A stretch of 64,000 bases of DNA. Source: Limnomonas spitsbergensis. Lineage: Eukaryota; Chlorophyta; Chlorophyceae; Chlamydomonadales. Both the position numbers and the translations under genes were made by a program. The stretch spans positions 806,001 through 870,000 of the forward strand of contig JAYJMM010000079.1 in NCBI GenBank assembly GCA_037349105.1. The letters run 5' to 3'. The notes under the pieces are model-generated. The model had not been told where the DNA came from. It did no database searches and was given only the letters and a program-made list of their open reading frames with translations. Positions 1 through 10,075 of this stretch are shown piece after piece; the first letter of the stretch is position 1; the number at the start of each line of letters is the position of its first letter.

Positions 1-39
1 TTCAATTAGGTTCGCCAATAGGCACTGATTCCTCCCCAA

Positions 40-316
40 CAGTGTTTATTTTTTCGTGACTCAGCTACATGTCAGTAATAATCCAGCCTCCCGCCGGAGG
101 CCCCAGGTGTGGGCAGGTTTGCTGCTTGGGTTGCCAGCCGCAGGCCGGGCTAGGTTAGCTAGGTCAGTGACGTTACACCTTTGGACCCTGCTCAAAAAGG
201 ATCGGCCGCGTGGGCGCCAGGCCAGGCTAGGTTTGGTCCCAATCGGGCCTCTGACAGCTGCTGGGCAGCTTCCTGAAGATGGCCAGTTGGCCACTCATCC
301 GAATAAAGAAACACTG
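40..316. mobile_element. hAT-like MITE with 8-bp target duplication
   Basis: The element starts CAGTGTTTATTTTTTCG and ends CCGAATAAAGAAACACTG, giving imperfect terminal inverted repeats of about 17 bp. It is flanked by perfect direct repeats CTCCCCAA at 32-39 and 317-324. An 8-bp duplication with CAG-starting inverted repeats is the hallmark of hAT transposons. At 277 bp it has no transposase and must be non-autonomous. Related degenerate copies lie near 10217-10373 (opposite orientation) and 58856-59158. The reading frames across it are not convincing genes. Confidence 0.8.
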
Positions 317-442
317 CTCCCCAATCAACAAAAGCTGAGGCTAGTGTTTATTATAAGCATGCACCAGGCCACCTCAGGCCACCTTTTGCCCCCCCCCCCC
401 TCTCTTCCTTTTAGTTTCTTCTTTTCTCTCTTTTGAACAGTT

Positions 443-540
443 GGGCGCCCACGCAGCTGAGCCTTCTTGTGCAGGGCCCAGAGGTTAATGACGTTTCACC
501 TCTGGGCCCTGTTAAAAAAAGGCTCGGCAGCGTGGGCGCT
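443..540. repeat. Foldback inverted repeat
   Basis: A left arm (about 443-486) containing GGGCGCCCACGC and GGGCCCAGAGGT pairs with a right arm (about 496-540) containing CACCTCTGGGCCC and GCGTGGGCGCT, around a spacer of about 10 nt. Half-copies with the same GGGCCCAGAGGT or GTTACACCT core occur near 160-210, 684-700, 10440-10460 and 11500-11530, so this is a dispersed foldback family. No target duplication was identified. Confidence 0.6.
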
Positions 541-740
541 TAACTAAGGGTTTCGAAGGACAGGACACCAGGGGACAGGAAAAAAAGGAGGGGAACATGG
601 GGAATAAAGTGAAGGGACAGACAAAAGGCTGGAAAAGAAAACAAAGGAACTGCCAGCCTTTGAAAAATGTCCACTGGCAGGGCAGGGCCCAGAGGTGAAT
701 CGTTATTGACCAGGCCACCTGATGCAAGACGGTAGGCGAC

Positions 741-900
741 CACAACAGTAACCCGGTACGGAATACGGTACGGTTAAAGTGTGCGGACATAATGGGATGG
801 GCAATTAAGAAAATGGACCATATTACCATACGGTAGTTCCAAACGGTACGTTACGGTTAAACGGTACGGTACGGTACGGGATACGGTACGGGAATTTTGC
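741..900. repeat. ACGGT-rich simple repeat region
   Basis: Degenerate iterations of the pentamer ACGGT (for example GGTACGGTACGGTACGGGATA) dominate this stretch. No coding signal is seen. Confidence 0.6.
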
Positions 901-3830
901 CAATGCGGCCGTACTGGGTAACCCTGGCGACCGCCACCGGGCCACTTCCCAATGGCCTCATCCCCTGCCCAAGACGCGGAATTCCAAGCCCCTGCTCCAT
1001 CACATAAGATATGCGTATGGCTGCACCTTGGCCCAGGTTGCTGGGTACCATACTCCTGACCCCTCTCATAGGAGTTTTTCGCGATGGTTTCAGCTGGGCA
1101 TCGTGTCTATCTGGAATTGAGCTTAGTCATCCCCTACCAGCTCCATGCGGTCGAGCGTATAGCATGGCCCAGCGGGTATGCACAGTCCTAAACTGGTCCA
1201 ATCTCCACTGGGGTTTAGCGTTATTGCACTGGGATTTAGTGCAATCCCCCTGGGGTTGAGTGTTAGGGCATTGGGGTTCCGTGTCATCTCCCTGGGGTTT
1301 GGACCAAACTTAATTGGCCTTCTGCCCATAGCCCAAGAAGCAGTGCTTGCTGCAGGCTCCCATGTCAATAGGCCGTGTGGTAGCTGAATTGCTGCTCAAT
1401 CTTCCAGACCCCCAAGACAGCATGCGGTGATGTAGCTGAATTGTAGCTGATGCACCCGGAGTTTCAGCAGCATGACGGCCCAAGGTCGTGAAACCTGATG
1501 CATCATTCCCTTGCCCTCTAAAGCAGCACAAACCTGAGGGCGTGATGTGGCCGAATTGTAGCTGAATCACCTTACAGAAATGAAGGCGCGCGTGCTATGG
1601 GGGCGCTTACCTGATTTCCGGCCCTGACCCTGGGCAGAGGCTAGCAGATTATGCCGCTAGTTTCAGCTGCATGGACTGTTTGCATGAATACCAAGCTTTA
1701 TATGGACGCTATACAATTTGCTGCCCTGCAAGCACATATCACAATGCGACATGTACGTAGTTGAGTGTCATGTGCAGCAGGCCCGCCTGGCAAGCCCCGG
1801 CTCTGCTGTCCCTCCAGCCCCACCCGACACTCCCAGGTGTGACTCTCCCCCACCCGAATCTCCTCAGCAGAAGTCACCCAGCTCCGGACGTGTTAACATT
1901 TGGAATATCTGCATATTTATCTGCCCTGCTCCATCGACATGACGACACATTACAGCAGACAGCAGCAGACCAAGAGTAAAACGACCAGGACCAAGACCGC
2001 GGGGTTTGTCACGGACGAGCGCAACTTGGGCGGAGCGTATAGCATCCTAGCTGACTACGCAAACCATTACAATCGTTTGGACGGCGCGAAGCCCTCGGTG
2101 CGTGCGAGCTGTGTGCCTGCAACTGTGTGCGTTTTTTCTGTCGAAGCAGCAGATGGTGGGCGCTCGGACATCGGGGCGACGCCCCTGATGCCCAGCCCAT
2201 GCGAGTGGTGTGGGTCCACTACATTCGGGAATGCACCGCTGGTTACTAACCACGCTTGCCGTGGCCAGCACATCCCCCGGGTAGAGAGATGGCAGAGCAG
2301 GGGTGGAAAGTATAAAGAAGTCAGAACTGGACCGGGACTGCTCCTTGAAGTCATTTAAGACAGGCAGTTGCTGCTGCACGTTGCTGCTGCCCCACGCGCA
2401 ATGTCCTCATCGCGTCACCTACCCTCTGCTAGCATCGATGCCATGCTACGCACGATTGTGTTTAGTGTCGAATGATGACACATATTGTAGAGTTCTGCGG
2501 CCAATCGTCTTGAATTTCGCCTAGTTTGATGGCGTTAGCAGCAGTGGACTGCTTCATGATGTGATATCACAGCAGCACTTATTTCGGCCGTGGCTTTATG
2601 TCCGCAACGTGCTTCGATGACTGGCCGAAGGACCACATGGTGAAACCCTCCCTTAGCTGGCCCTCGCTCCTGCCTTGAGCAATTAAGCAGAGCTTCGCTT
2701 GATCGTCGTAATCGTGCAAACATGTTATCTAAGATTGCATTTTAAGCTTCATCCTCTACCGGTATCGCAGGACACCATGCCCCCCCTCAAGCATACGCCT
2801 CATGCATACCCCAATCAAGTCCCCAACACCCACCAATCCCCCCTCCTAAACTATGTCCCCAAGCAATCCAAATCAGCGCACCATAGACCCCACAGTCATG
2901 GTTTTACTGTCATGTTATGTTACTACAACTTGCACAAGGGGCATGCATGAGGGGGGGGTGCACGGTTTGATGTTTCGGCTTGCATAAGGTGCATGAGGCA
3001 GATGCATGCGTGAAGAGGGGGGGATCTGAAGTGTTCTTCAAGCTACGAGGTCTAAAATTGTATAATGATGTACATGTGGGAACATAAATTATATAGTATA
3101 TCCGCACCAGGTGTGCATGTTGCTACAAGATCAGTGTGCTGTCACGGCTTGCATGAGGTGTCTGACTGTCTGTGTGGGGGGGGGCGTGACAGATGTCCTG
3201 GTACGGCATGCATGTGGTGCACGCATAAGGGGGTGGGGGGGGGCAAATAGGGGCAGGTGTGATGTTCCTGCTGTTGTGGCGATCATGTGGTGCGTGCATG
3301 AGGGAGGGGGGGTGCTGTATGGCTTGAGGGGGCACAGTGTGGCGGATGTGCTCTATGGGCTGCATGGGGTGCATGCATGTGTGTGTTGGGGGATCGTTTG
3401 CCAGATTTTAATGATGAAATTATGTTTTCTTTTCAAGTTGGTTGCATTATTAAAGGCCTTGGGGGGGGTCGGATTTTGGCAGCCCATCAAAAGACCACAG
3501 AATCCACTGTCATCATGTCTCGGACGCTCTCACTTTCGTCATTCTCCCACTCCCCAGATTACCATCAGCAGAACGATGTATAGCGAATGTGGACCAAACT
3601 TGAATGGATAATGGCTCATGACAGAAGCAGAGTGCACTTTGCTGCCCCAGGCCCCCTCGGCCGTAGACCAGGGTGAATTGTAGCTGAAGCACCCCAAACA
3701 AACCGGTGGTCAGTGCTCTCCTTTCTAACAAAACCTCCAAATGACATCCCTTTCACTTGTACACACAGAGGGCCATTATGGATACAAAGAAGACCTCGCA
3801 TCAAACCTTAGCACAGAGGCTCAGCACAAA
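900..3830. other. No gene recognised; low-complexity patches
   Basis: About 1190-1300 holds three or four degenerate iterations of a CTGGGGTTTAG-like unit. About 2930-3400 is G-rich and iterates GCATGAGG/TGCATG. An open frame at 1900-2358 (+) includes a C-x2-C...H-x-C arrangement (CEWC ... HAC), but no family is recognisable and no splice structure supports it. I see no other gene here. Confidence 0.4.
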
Positions 3831-3835
3831 CCGGT

Positions 3836-4195
3836 GAGTGCGACTTGTGACAGGGTTTAGGGTCAAGGGTTTACCTGCGACTTGTGACTGGGTTTAGGTT
3901 TAAGGGTTGACCTGCGACTTGTGACAGGGTTCAGGTTCAAGGGTTGACCTGCAACTTGTGACAGGGTTTAGGGTCAAGGGTTGACCTGTAACTTGTGACA
4001 GGGTTTAAGGTCAAGGGTTGACCTGCGACTTGTGACAGGGTTTAAGGTCAAGGGTTGACCTGCGACTTGTGGCAGGGGTTAAGGTCAAGGGTTGACCTGC
4101 GACTTGTGGCAGGGGTCATGGTCAAGGGTTGACCTGCGACTTATGACAGGGGTTAAGGTCAAGGGTTGACCTGCGACTTGTGACAGGGTTTAGGG
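3836..4195. repeat. 37-bp minisatellite, about 10 copies
   Basis: Tandem units read roughly ACTTGTGACAGGGTTTAGGG followed by TCAAGGGTTGACCTGCG, with point variants such as GGGTTTAAGG and GGGGTTAAGG. It lies directly upstream of the 29-bp array and is probably intronic to the host gene whose next recognised exon is at 5290. Confidence 0.85.
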
Positions 4196-4261
4196 CACTG
4201 GCACCATTGGGGGCGGCTGTCCCCGGCGTGCTCGACTAGCATGCGAACACTGGCTGGTACA

Positions 4262-5228
4262 GTGAACATTTGCGACCGTGTTGCCCTCTTCCAGGCATTT
4301 GCGACTGTGTTGCCCTCTTCCAGGCATTTGCGACTGTGTTGCCCTCTTCCAGGCATTTGCGACTATGTTGCCCTCTTCCAGGCATTTGCGACTGTGTTGC
4401 CCACTTCCAGGCATTTGCGACCGTGTTGCCCACTTCCAGGCATTTGCGACCGTGTTGCCCTCTTCCAGGCATTTGCGACTGTGTTGCCCTCTTCCAGGCA
4501 TTTGCGACTGTGTTGCCCTCTTCCAGGCATTTGCGACTGTGTTGCCCTCTTCCAGGCATTTGCGAATGTGTTGCCCTCTTCCAGGCATTTGCAACTGTGT
4601 TGCGCTCTTCCAGGCATTTGCGACTGTGTTGCCCTCTTCCAGGCATTTGCGACTGTGTTGCCCTCTTCCAGGCATTTGCGACCATGTTGCCCTCTTCCAG
4701 GCATTTGCGACTGTGTTGCCCTCTTCCAGGCATTTGCGACTGTGTTGCCCTCTTCCAGGCATTTGCGACTATGTTGCCCTCTTCCAGGCATTTGCGACTG
4801 TGTTGCCCACTTCCAGGCATTTGCGACCGTGTTGCCCACTTCCAGGCATTTGCGACCGTGTTGCCCTCTTCCAGGCATTTGCGACTGTGTTGCCCTCTTC
4901 CAGGCATTTGCGACTGTGTTGCCCTCTTCCAGGCATTTGCGACTGTGTTGCCCTCTTCCAGGCATTTGCGAATGTGTTGCCCTCTTCCAGGCATTTGCAA
5001 CTGTGTTGCGCTCTTCCAGGCATTTGCGACTGTGTTGCCCTCTTCCAGGCATTTGCGACTGTGTTGCCCTCTTCCAGGCATTTGCGACCGTGTTGCCCTC
5101 TTCCAGGCATTTGCGACTGTGTTGCCCTCTTCCAGGCATTTGCGACTGTGTTGCCCTCTTCCAGGCATTTGCGAATGTGTTGCCCTCTTCCAGGCATTTG
5201 CGAATGTGTTGCCCTCTTCCAGGCATCT
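4262..5228. repeat. 29-bp minisatellite, about 33 copies
   Basis: The unit is TGTTGCCCTCTTCCAGGCAT plus TTGCGACTG (29 bp), with common variants GACCG, GACTA, GAATG and CCCAC. Because 29 is not a multiple of 3, several long frames stay open on both strands and translate to a 29-residue repeat; these are artefacts. Each unit contains a pyrimidine tract followed by CAG, a consensus-like 3' splice site. The array ends about 60 bp before the exon at 5290. A block of about 500 bp appears duplicated inside it, because the rarer GCAACTGTGTTGCGCTC variant recurs near 4593 and 4998. Confidence 0.92.
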
Positions 5229-5289
5229 TGAATAAAATACACTGAGGAGTTGTAAAGTCCTGAAACTCTGTTTTTACATGCGCCCTAAG

Positions 5290-8200
5290 GGCGGCCCGGA
5301 GAGCCGCGGTGGACACCACACCGATTGAGCACTTCAGCAACGTGTATCACCTCAACCGACGTATCGAGGTGGGTTGGGAGCTCCTGAGTGTGTTTAGGAG
5401 GAGATGCATGGGGGGTATACGTGTGTGGGCTAGGTGAGTTGAAGGGAGGGGGGCGTGTATGCGTAGAAGTGAGTTGAAGAGAGGGGGGGATGCATGTGTG
5501 GGAGGGGTGAGTTGATGGGAGGGGGCTTGCGTGCGGGAGAGGTAAGTTGAGGGGAGGGGGTGTACGTGTGTAGGAGGAGTGAGTTGGGGGGAAGCTTTCT
5601 CAGTCATTCAACTGCGCTGCAATGAGCACCAATTGGGGATGTCGCCACACATGAGGTGCGTTGCGTCATTGGATGAGGCGTTGAGATGTGTGCATCAAGT
5701 TTGTGAGCATGCATGGAACCCCTATAACCCTATCCATACCCATAAACTCTGATGTCGTGAATCATGCCTCATGATGTGTCCCCTTTCTACCTCAATGACC
5801 GCATTTCCAGCTTAATGACCGCATCTCCACCTCAATGACCGCATTTTCAGCTCAATGACCGCGTTCTCAGCCCAGTCCAGCTGAATCACCACCCCTGATC
5901 CGTAGTAAAGCAAGCAGCAGAGATGGCACGCTGACTCATGATGTATCCCCTATCCAGATCCCCTAAACCCGCAAGCCCTGAAATATCCCGCAAGCCCTGA
6001 AATCTGATCCCGCAAGCCCTGAAATATGATCCTGCAAGCCCTGAAATATGACTAATGAATCATGAAGTATCTTTCACCCTAAACCCTGAGCACATGCTGT
6101 CATTGCCCCTCACACCCGAATCGTTAAGCCCTTAAAGCCATGGCCCCCCTCCCTGCGCACCCCAAACCCTATCCCTGATCCTTGAACCCTAACCGTCATT
6201 CCCCGTCATATCAGGCGGCTTACACTGAGACTGAGCGGCGCAAGAACCCGTACGATGCGACTGTGTACCCATCGCAACAGAAGCGCGGGAGCAACCTTTA
6301 CAAGAGCAGCATGCACGCGTCCATGATCGCGTGGGGGCCAGAGTGAGTAGAGCCACCTAGGCCATGGATCATCCTTGTATGGTCGTTGGGCGACCAAAGA
6401 GTAGCATGCATGCATCCATGATTGCATGGGTGCCGGAATGAGTTGTTGTTACAAAGTGAGTGAGTGAGTGACAGTGGCTATTGCATCAGCGCATTCACTA
6501 ACCATGTTCATGCGAGCTGAAAAGGTAGCATGCATTCATGCACCCTTCCATGGTTGCATGGGCGCCGGAGTGAGTCGAGAAAACACCCAATGGGCTGTGA
6601 GAGGAGCGGATGGGGCAGGACAGTAGCTGTCAGTTTTGTGCCATGGTCGTTCAAAATTTGAAGGGTAAATCTCTAATATATCAGCCAGGCCAGCAGCTGG
6701 TTTGCCCAGGATCAGCAAGCGTTGCTGTGGCCCCCAGACGGCTGGACCCCATGGCCCCCTGCACCCCTCCCCACCGAGGCTTTGCCTTGGATTCAGCGTA
6801 AAACTGAGCTTCTAGAAAGACCACAAATGGAGTCCTGGTACGATGAAGGTTCCTTTAAATCCTTTAAGTAAACACTGCCAAGCAACCCACGCACCCACCC
6901 ACACACATACACACCCACTCACACACCCACACACACACTGCCAAGCGACCCACGCACAGGCCAACATTCCGACAAGTGCTCCCTTAAGGCACATTTTTTA
7001 TTTTTGTGCGGGCCGCCCCATTTTGTGCCGCTCTACTTTTGCTAAAATTTAACGAGGCCTGCAACTTTAGAATTGTGTGCCTGCAACCCCACCACGAGGG
7101 CATGTGCATGGCAGCCGTGCTCGTCGCCCGCAGTATATGAGCATTGGTGCCCTTTTTACGCTGCAAGTGAATACGAATTGCTTTGACCATTAAGGGCGAG
7201 CAAGGTCTGTTGCCCCCTCCTTGGGCCTCGGGCATGCTGGCCATCGGATACCTGTGTTTCTTCTTTCAAAATATTAACTTTCCCAGGAGCCAAAGGTGCT
7301 AAAAAGTGTGAACGTGGGCACTCGCCTTCGGCGAGCCGACTTCCTCTGTCCAGGTGGCTCGGCTGAAAATTAGTCTAATACAACTTATTTTCGACTCGCC
7401 CTACTGCTCGCTAATGCCCACCACTCGCACATTACAGTCTAAAAACTTTTGGCGAGTGCCCCTTGTCCTCCACCCTACCAAGCAACCATGACAGCTAGAG
7501 CAATCCTGACTCCTGAGATCTGCCACTTCTGACCTTTTGATCACACACACGACTTGAGCGACGTGGTGCATCAGAAAAGAAGCAGCCAGCCCCCTCCCAC
7601 TTGACCATACGCTATATGTCTATATAGGGACGAAAATTCCGACCCAGATGTTGTGTGTGTGAGAGAAGGGGGCAGCGCAGCCAGGACGCAACTATGTGAC
7701 TAAAGAACTATAGAAGTATAGGACGCAATCACCCCAGTGATTTGGCCAAATTCTCAACTCCTACTGCACAGCTGGAGGCGTCTGAGCCTCACCAGCAGCC
7801 TGATTAAAACCTCATCCCTGCTTGAACCCTCAACCCTGATCCTGCAGTGGCACCGGCCGGCCCTCCTCAGCACCTTGCTCCTCTTCCGCAGGGCAAGGTG
7901 GAGACGGATTTGTCTGAGCCTCATCACCACCCTGCTTGAACCCTCAACCCTGATCCTGCAGTGGCACCGGCCGGCCCTCCTCAGCACCTCATGCCCCCTC
8001 CGCAAGGCAAGGCGGAGACGGCTACTTCTGAGCCTCATCACCACCCTGATTAAACCCTCAACCCTGATACTTGCAGTGGCACCGGCTGGCCCTCCTCAAC
8101 GTCTTGTACCTCCTCCGCAAGGCAAGGCGGAGACGGCTTTGTTTGAGCCTCATCACCACCCTGATTGAACCCTCAACCCTGATCCCGCAGTGGCACCGGC

Positions 8201-9872
8201 TGGCCCTCCTCTACGTCTTGCACCTCCTCCGCATGGCAAGGCGGAGACGGCTTTGTCTGAGCCTCATCACCACCCTTCTTTAATCCTGTTGCTTGATCCC
8301 GCAGTGGCAACGGCTGGCCCTCCTCAGCACCTTGCTCCTCTTCCGCAAGGCAAGGTCGAGACGGATTTGTCTGAGCCTCATCACCACCCTGATTGAACCC
8401 TAAATCCTGATCCCGCAGTGGCACTGTCTGGCCCTCTTCAACGTCTTGCAACTCCGCCGTAAAGCAAGGCGGAAACGGCTACTTTTGAGCCTCATCACCA
8501 GCCTGATTAAACCCTCAACCCTGATACACGCAGTGGCACTGGCTGGCCCTCCCTCCTCAGCATCTTGCATCTCCTCCGCAAGGCAAGGTGGAGACGGCTT
8601 TGTCTGCGCCTCATCTGCAGCCTGGTGAAACCCTCAACCCTGCTTTAACCCTCGTGCCTGATCCACAGTGGCATCGGCCGGTCCGCCTCTGCGCCCTCAT
8701 ACCTCCTCCACGCGGCAAGGCTTTCAACAGCAGCCCAATTAAAACCTCGTCCCCGCTATAAGTCTCGTGCCTGATCCGTAGTGGCATCGGCTTCCTCAGC
8801 GCCCCCTCATGGAGGCCCCCGTGCGCGGCCAGGCAGAGACGGCCACTGCGGGCTGAGCCGTACCACCAGCCTGCTTTATCCCTCATCCCTGGTGAAGTCC
8901 TTTACCTGATAATCTTCATTAAGAACCCCGCAGTTACACTGGCCAGCCCTTCTTGGTGCCTCGCGCCTCTTCTGCATGGCCAGGCAGAGATTCATATTGC
9001 CGTACCACCAGCCTGCTTAAATCCTCATCCAGGATGAATCTTTGCATCCTAAAAGAAAATCCTCATGACTGATCTAACCTTCATGACTGACCCCACAGTG
9101 GCACCGGCCGGCCCTTCTCAGCGCCTCGTGCCTCCTCCACGCGGCAAGGCAGGGACGGCTTCATCTGAGCCTCACCATCAGCCTGATTTAACCTTCAACC
9201 ATGCTTCTACCCTGATCGCGCAGTGGCACCGGTCGGCCCGCTTCAGCGCCTCGCGCCTCCTCCGCGCGGCAAGGCGGAGATGGCTACAGCGGTCTCAGCC
9301 TGACCACCAGCTTAAGGGACGCCTTCCCGTCCGACGACTTTCCTCTCCGGGCCACGTACCGGGAGATGGCCAAGGACTCGAGCTACGTGTCTTACAAGCG
9401 GGCCATCATGGCGGAGATCATTGAGTCGAGGATGTATCGCGAGGCGGATCTGCGAGATCTGTTTCGGAGCTACAAGTGCGAATGGATTGCGTGTGTGCTA
9501 GATCTGTGTGCTAGATCTGTGGCCCTGCTTACAGCCTTCTCCTCCCCTTCTCTTTCAGGAGACTTGCGCCCCATTTACCCCAAGTTTACATGGACATGCA
9601 TCCTTGCTTACGGCCTTTTTATTCTCCTCCCTTTCGGAAAACTTACAGCCCTTTTACTGGGAAATTATATACATCTGTATCAATGCCTTCCCCTTGCCTT
9701 TCCTTTCAGGAGACTAGCATCCCTAGTAACCCGAGGTTACATGTATCTGTAACCTTTCTTACGGCCTTCTACCCTGACCCCCTTTTTCAGGAGATTGGCG
9801 CCTCTCCGGGACAAGGACGCAGTGGACAGGGTTGTGGCGGACATGCGGCTGGAGCTGGACGTCAGCGGATAA
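5290..9872 (+). CDS. Host gene, 3' part (four exons), charged protein of unknown function
   Basis: Four exons join with consistent phase: 5290-5368 (ends ATCGAG|gtgggt), 6215-6342 (tcag|GCGGCT to CCAGA|gtgagt, phase 2), 9311-9490 (accag|CTTAAG to ATTGC|gtgtgt, phase 2) and 9791-9872 (ttcag|GAGATT to the TAA stop). Each split codon is completed correctly across the junction. The product is rich in Arg, Asp, Glu and Tyr, with runs such as VDTTPIEHFSNVYHLNRRIE, YKRAIMAEIIESRMYREADL and RDKDAVDRVVADMRLELDVS. I do not recognise the family; the composition fits a soluble, helical protein. Upstream exons were not found. All its introns are crowded with tandem repeats, several built on splice-site sequence. 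Further exons between 6342 and 9311 cannot be excluded. Confidence 0.6.
5390..6060. repeat. Short intronic tandem repeats
   Basis: Three arrays lie in the intron after 5368. About 5400-5592 has G-rich units of about 45-50 bp containing GTGAGTTGAGGGGAGGGGG. About 5780-5875 has four 24-bp units of the type CTCAATGACCGCATTTCCAG. About 5955-6050 has four units of about 25 bp containing CCCGCAAGCCCTGAAATATG. No coding content. Confidence 0.7.
6390..6580. repeat. Two duplicated copies of an exon/donor boundary
   Basis: The end of the exon at 6215-6342 plus its donor (ATGCACGCGTCCATGATCGC, then TGGGGGCCAGAGTGAGT) is copied imperfectly near 6406-6442 (ATGCATGCATCCATGATTGC) and 6530-6578 (ATGCACCCTTCCATGGTTGC). 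Each copy keeps a GTGAGT-like or GAGTGAGT end. These are decayed duplicate exon ends within the intron. Confidence 0.65.
7760..9290. repeat. Minisatellite of about 115 bp
   Basis: Units begin near 7844, 7958, 8073, 8188, 8301 and 8418 and continue in degenerate form to about 9270. Each has the order CCCTGATCC(C/T)GCAG, TGGCACCGGC(C/T)GGCCCTCCTC, GCAAGGCAAGGCGGAGACGG and GAGCCTCATCACCACCCTG. It occupies the intron before the exon at 9311, and every unit carries a pyrimidine-rich stretch with GCAG. Open frames through it are repeat artefacts. Confidence 0.85.
9530..9800 (+). repeat. Triplicated 3' splice-site region
   Basis: The intron between exons 9311-9490 and 9791-9872 contains three similar pyrimidine tracts, each followed by CAGGAGA: about 9556-9568 (ctttcag|gagacttgcgcc), 9705-9716 (ctttcag|gagactagca) and 9781-9800 (tttttcag|gagattggcgcc). 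Only the last is followed by sequence in frame with the gene end. Confidence 0.65.
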
Positions 9873-10075
9873 GTCCTTGATCGATTGCAGGAGGCTGCGG
9901 TAGGCTTTGGACTTGCAGCTGGAGGCTGGAGCTAGACGTGAGCGGCTCAGTCCTTGATCGATTGCAGGAGGCTGCAGTAGACTGTGCGAGGATGTCAGGA
10001 GGCTGCGGTAGGCTTTCAACTTGCAGCTGGAGGCTAGAGCTAGACGTCAGCAGATGACAGGAGCTTGAGGGGCCA
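9873..10075. repeat. Tandem duplication across the gene end and 3' UTR
   Basis: GTCCTTGATCGATTGCAGGA followed by GGCTGCGGTAGGCTTT recurs at about 9873, 9950 and (partly) 9993. Degraded copies of the last-exon end (CTGGAGCTAGACGTGAGCGG, CTAGAGCTAGACGTCAGC) are included. The duplications are downstream of the stop and look non-functional. Confidence 0.6.

Noticed and set aside
4262..5228. Possible CRISPR array because of short regular repeats
   Set aside because: Units are directly adjacent with no spacers, vary internally and lie in a eukaryotic intron.
4190..5340. Several 300-codon open frames on both strands with a 29-residue repeat
   Set aside because: They arise because a 29-bp unit cycles through all frames without a stop. 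No start, splice or domain evidence supports coding.
5940..6190. Telomere-like CCCTAAACCC stretches
   Set aside because: They are isolated and irregular, within an intronic repeat of about 25 bp; no run of telomeric units is present.
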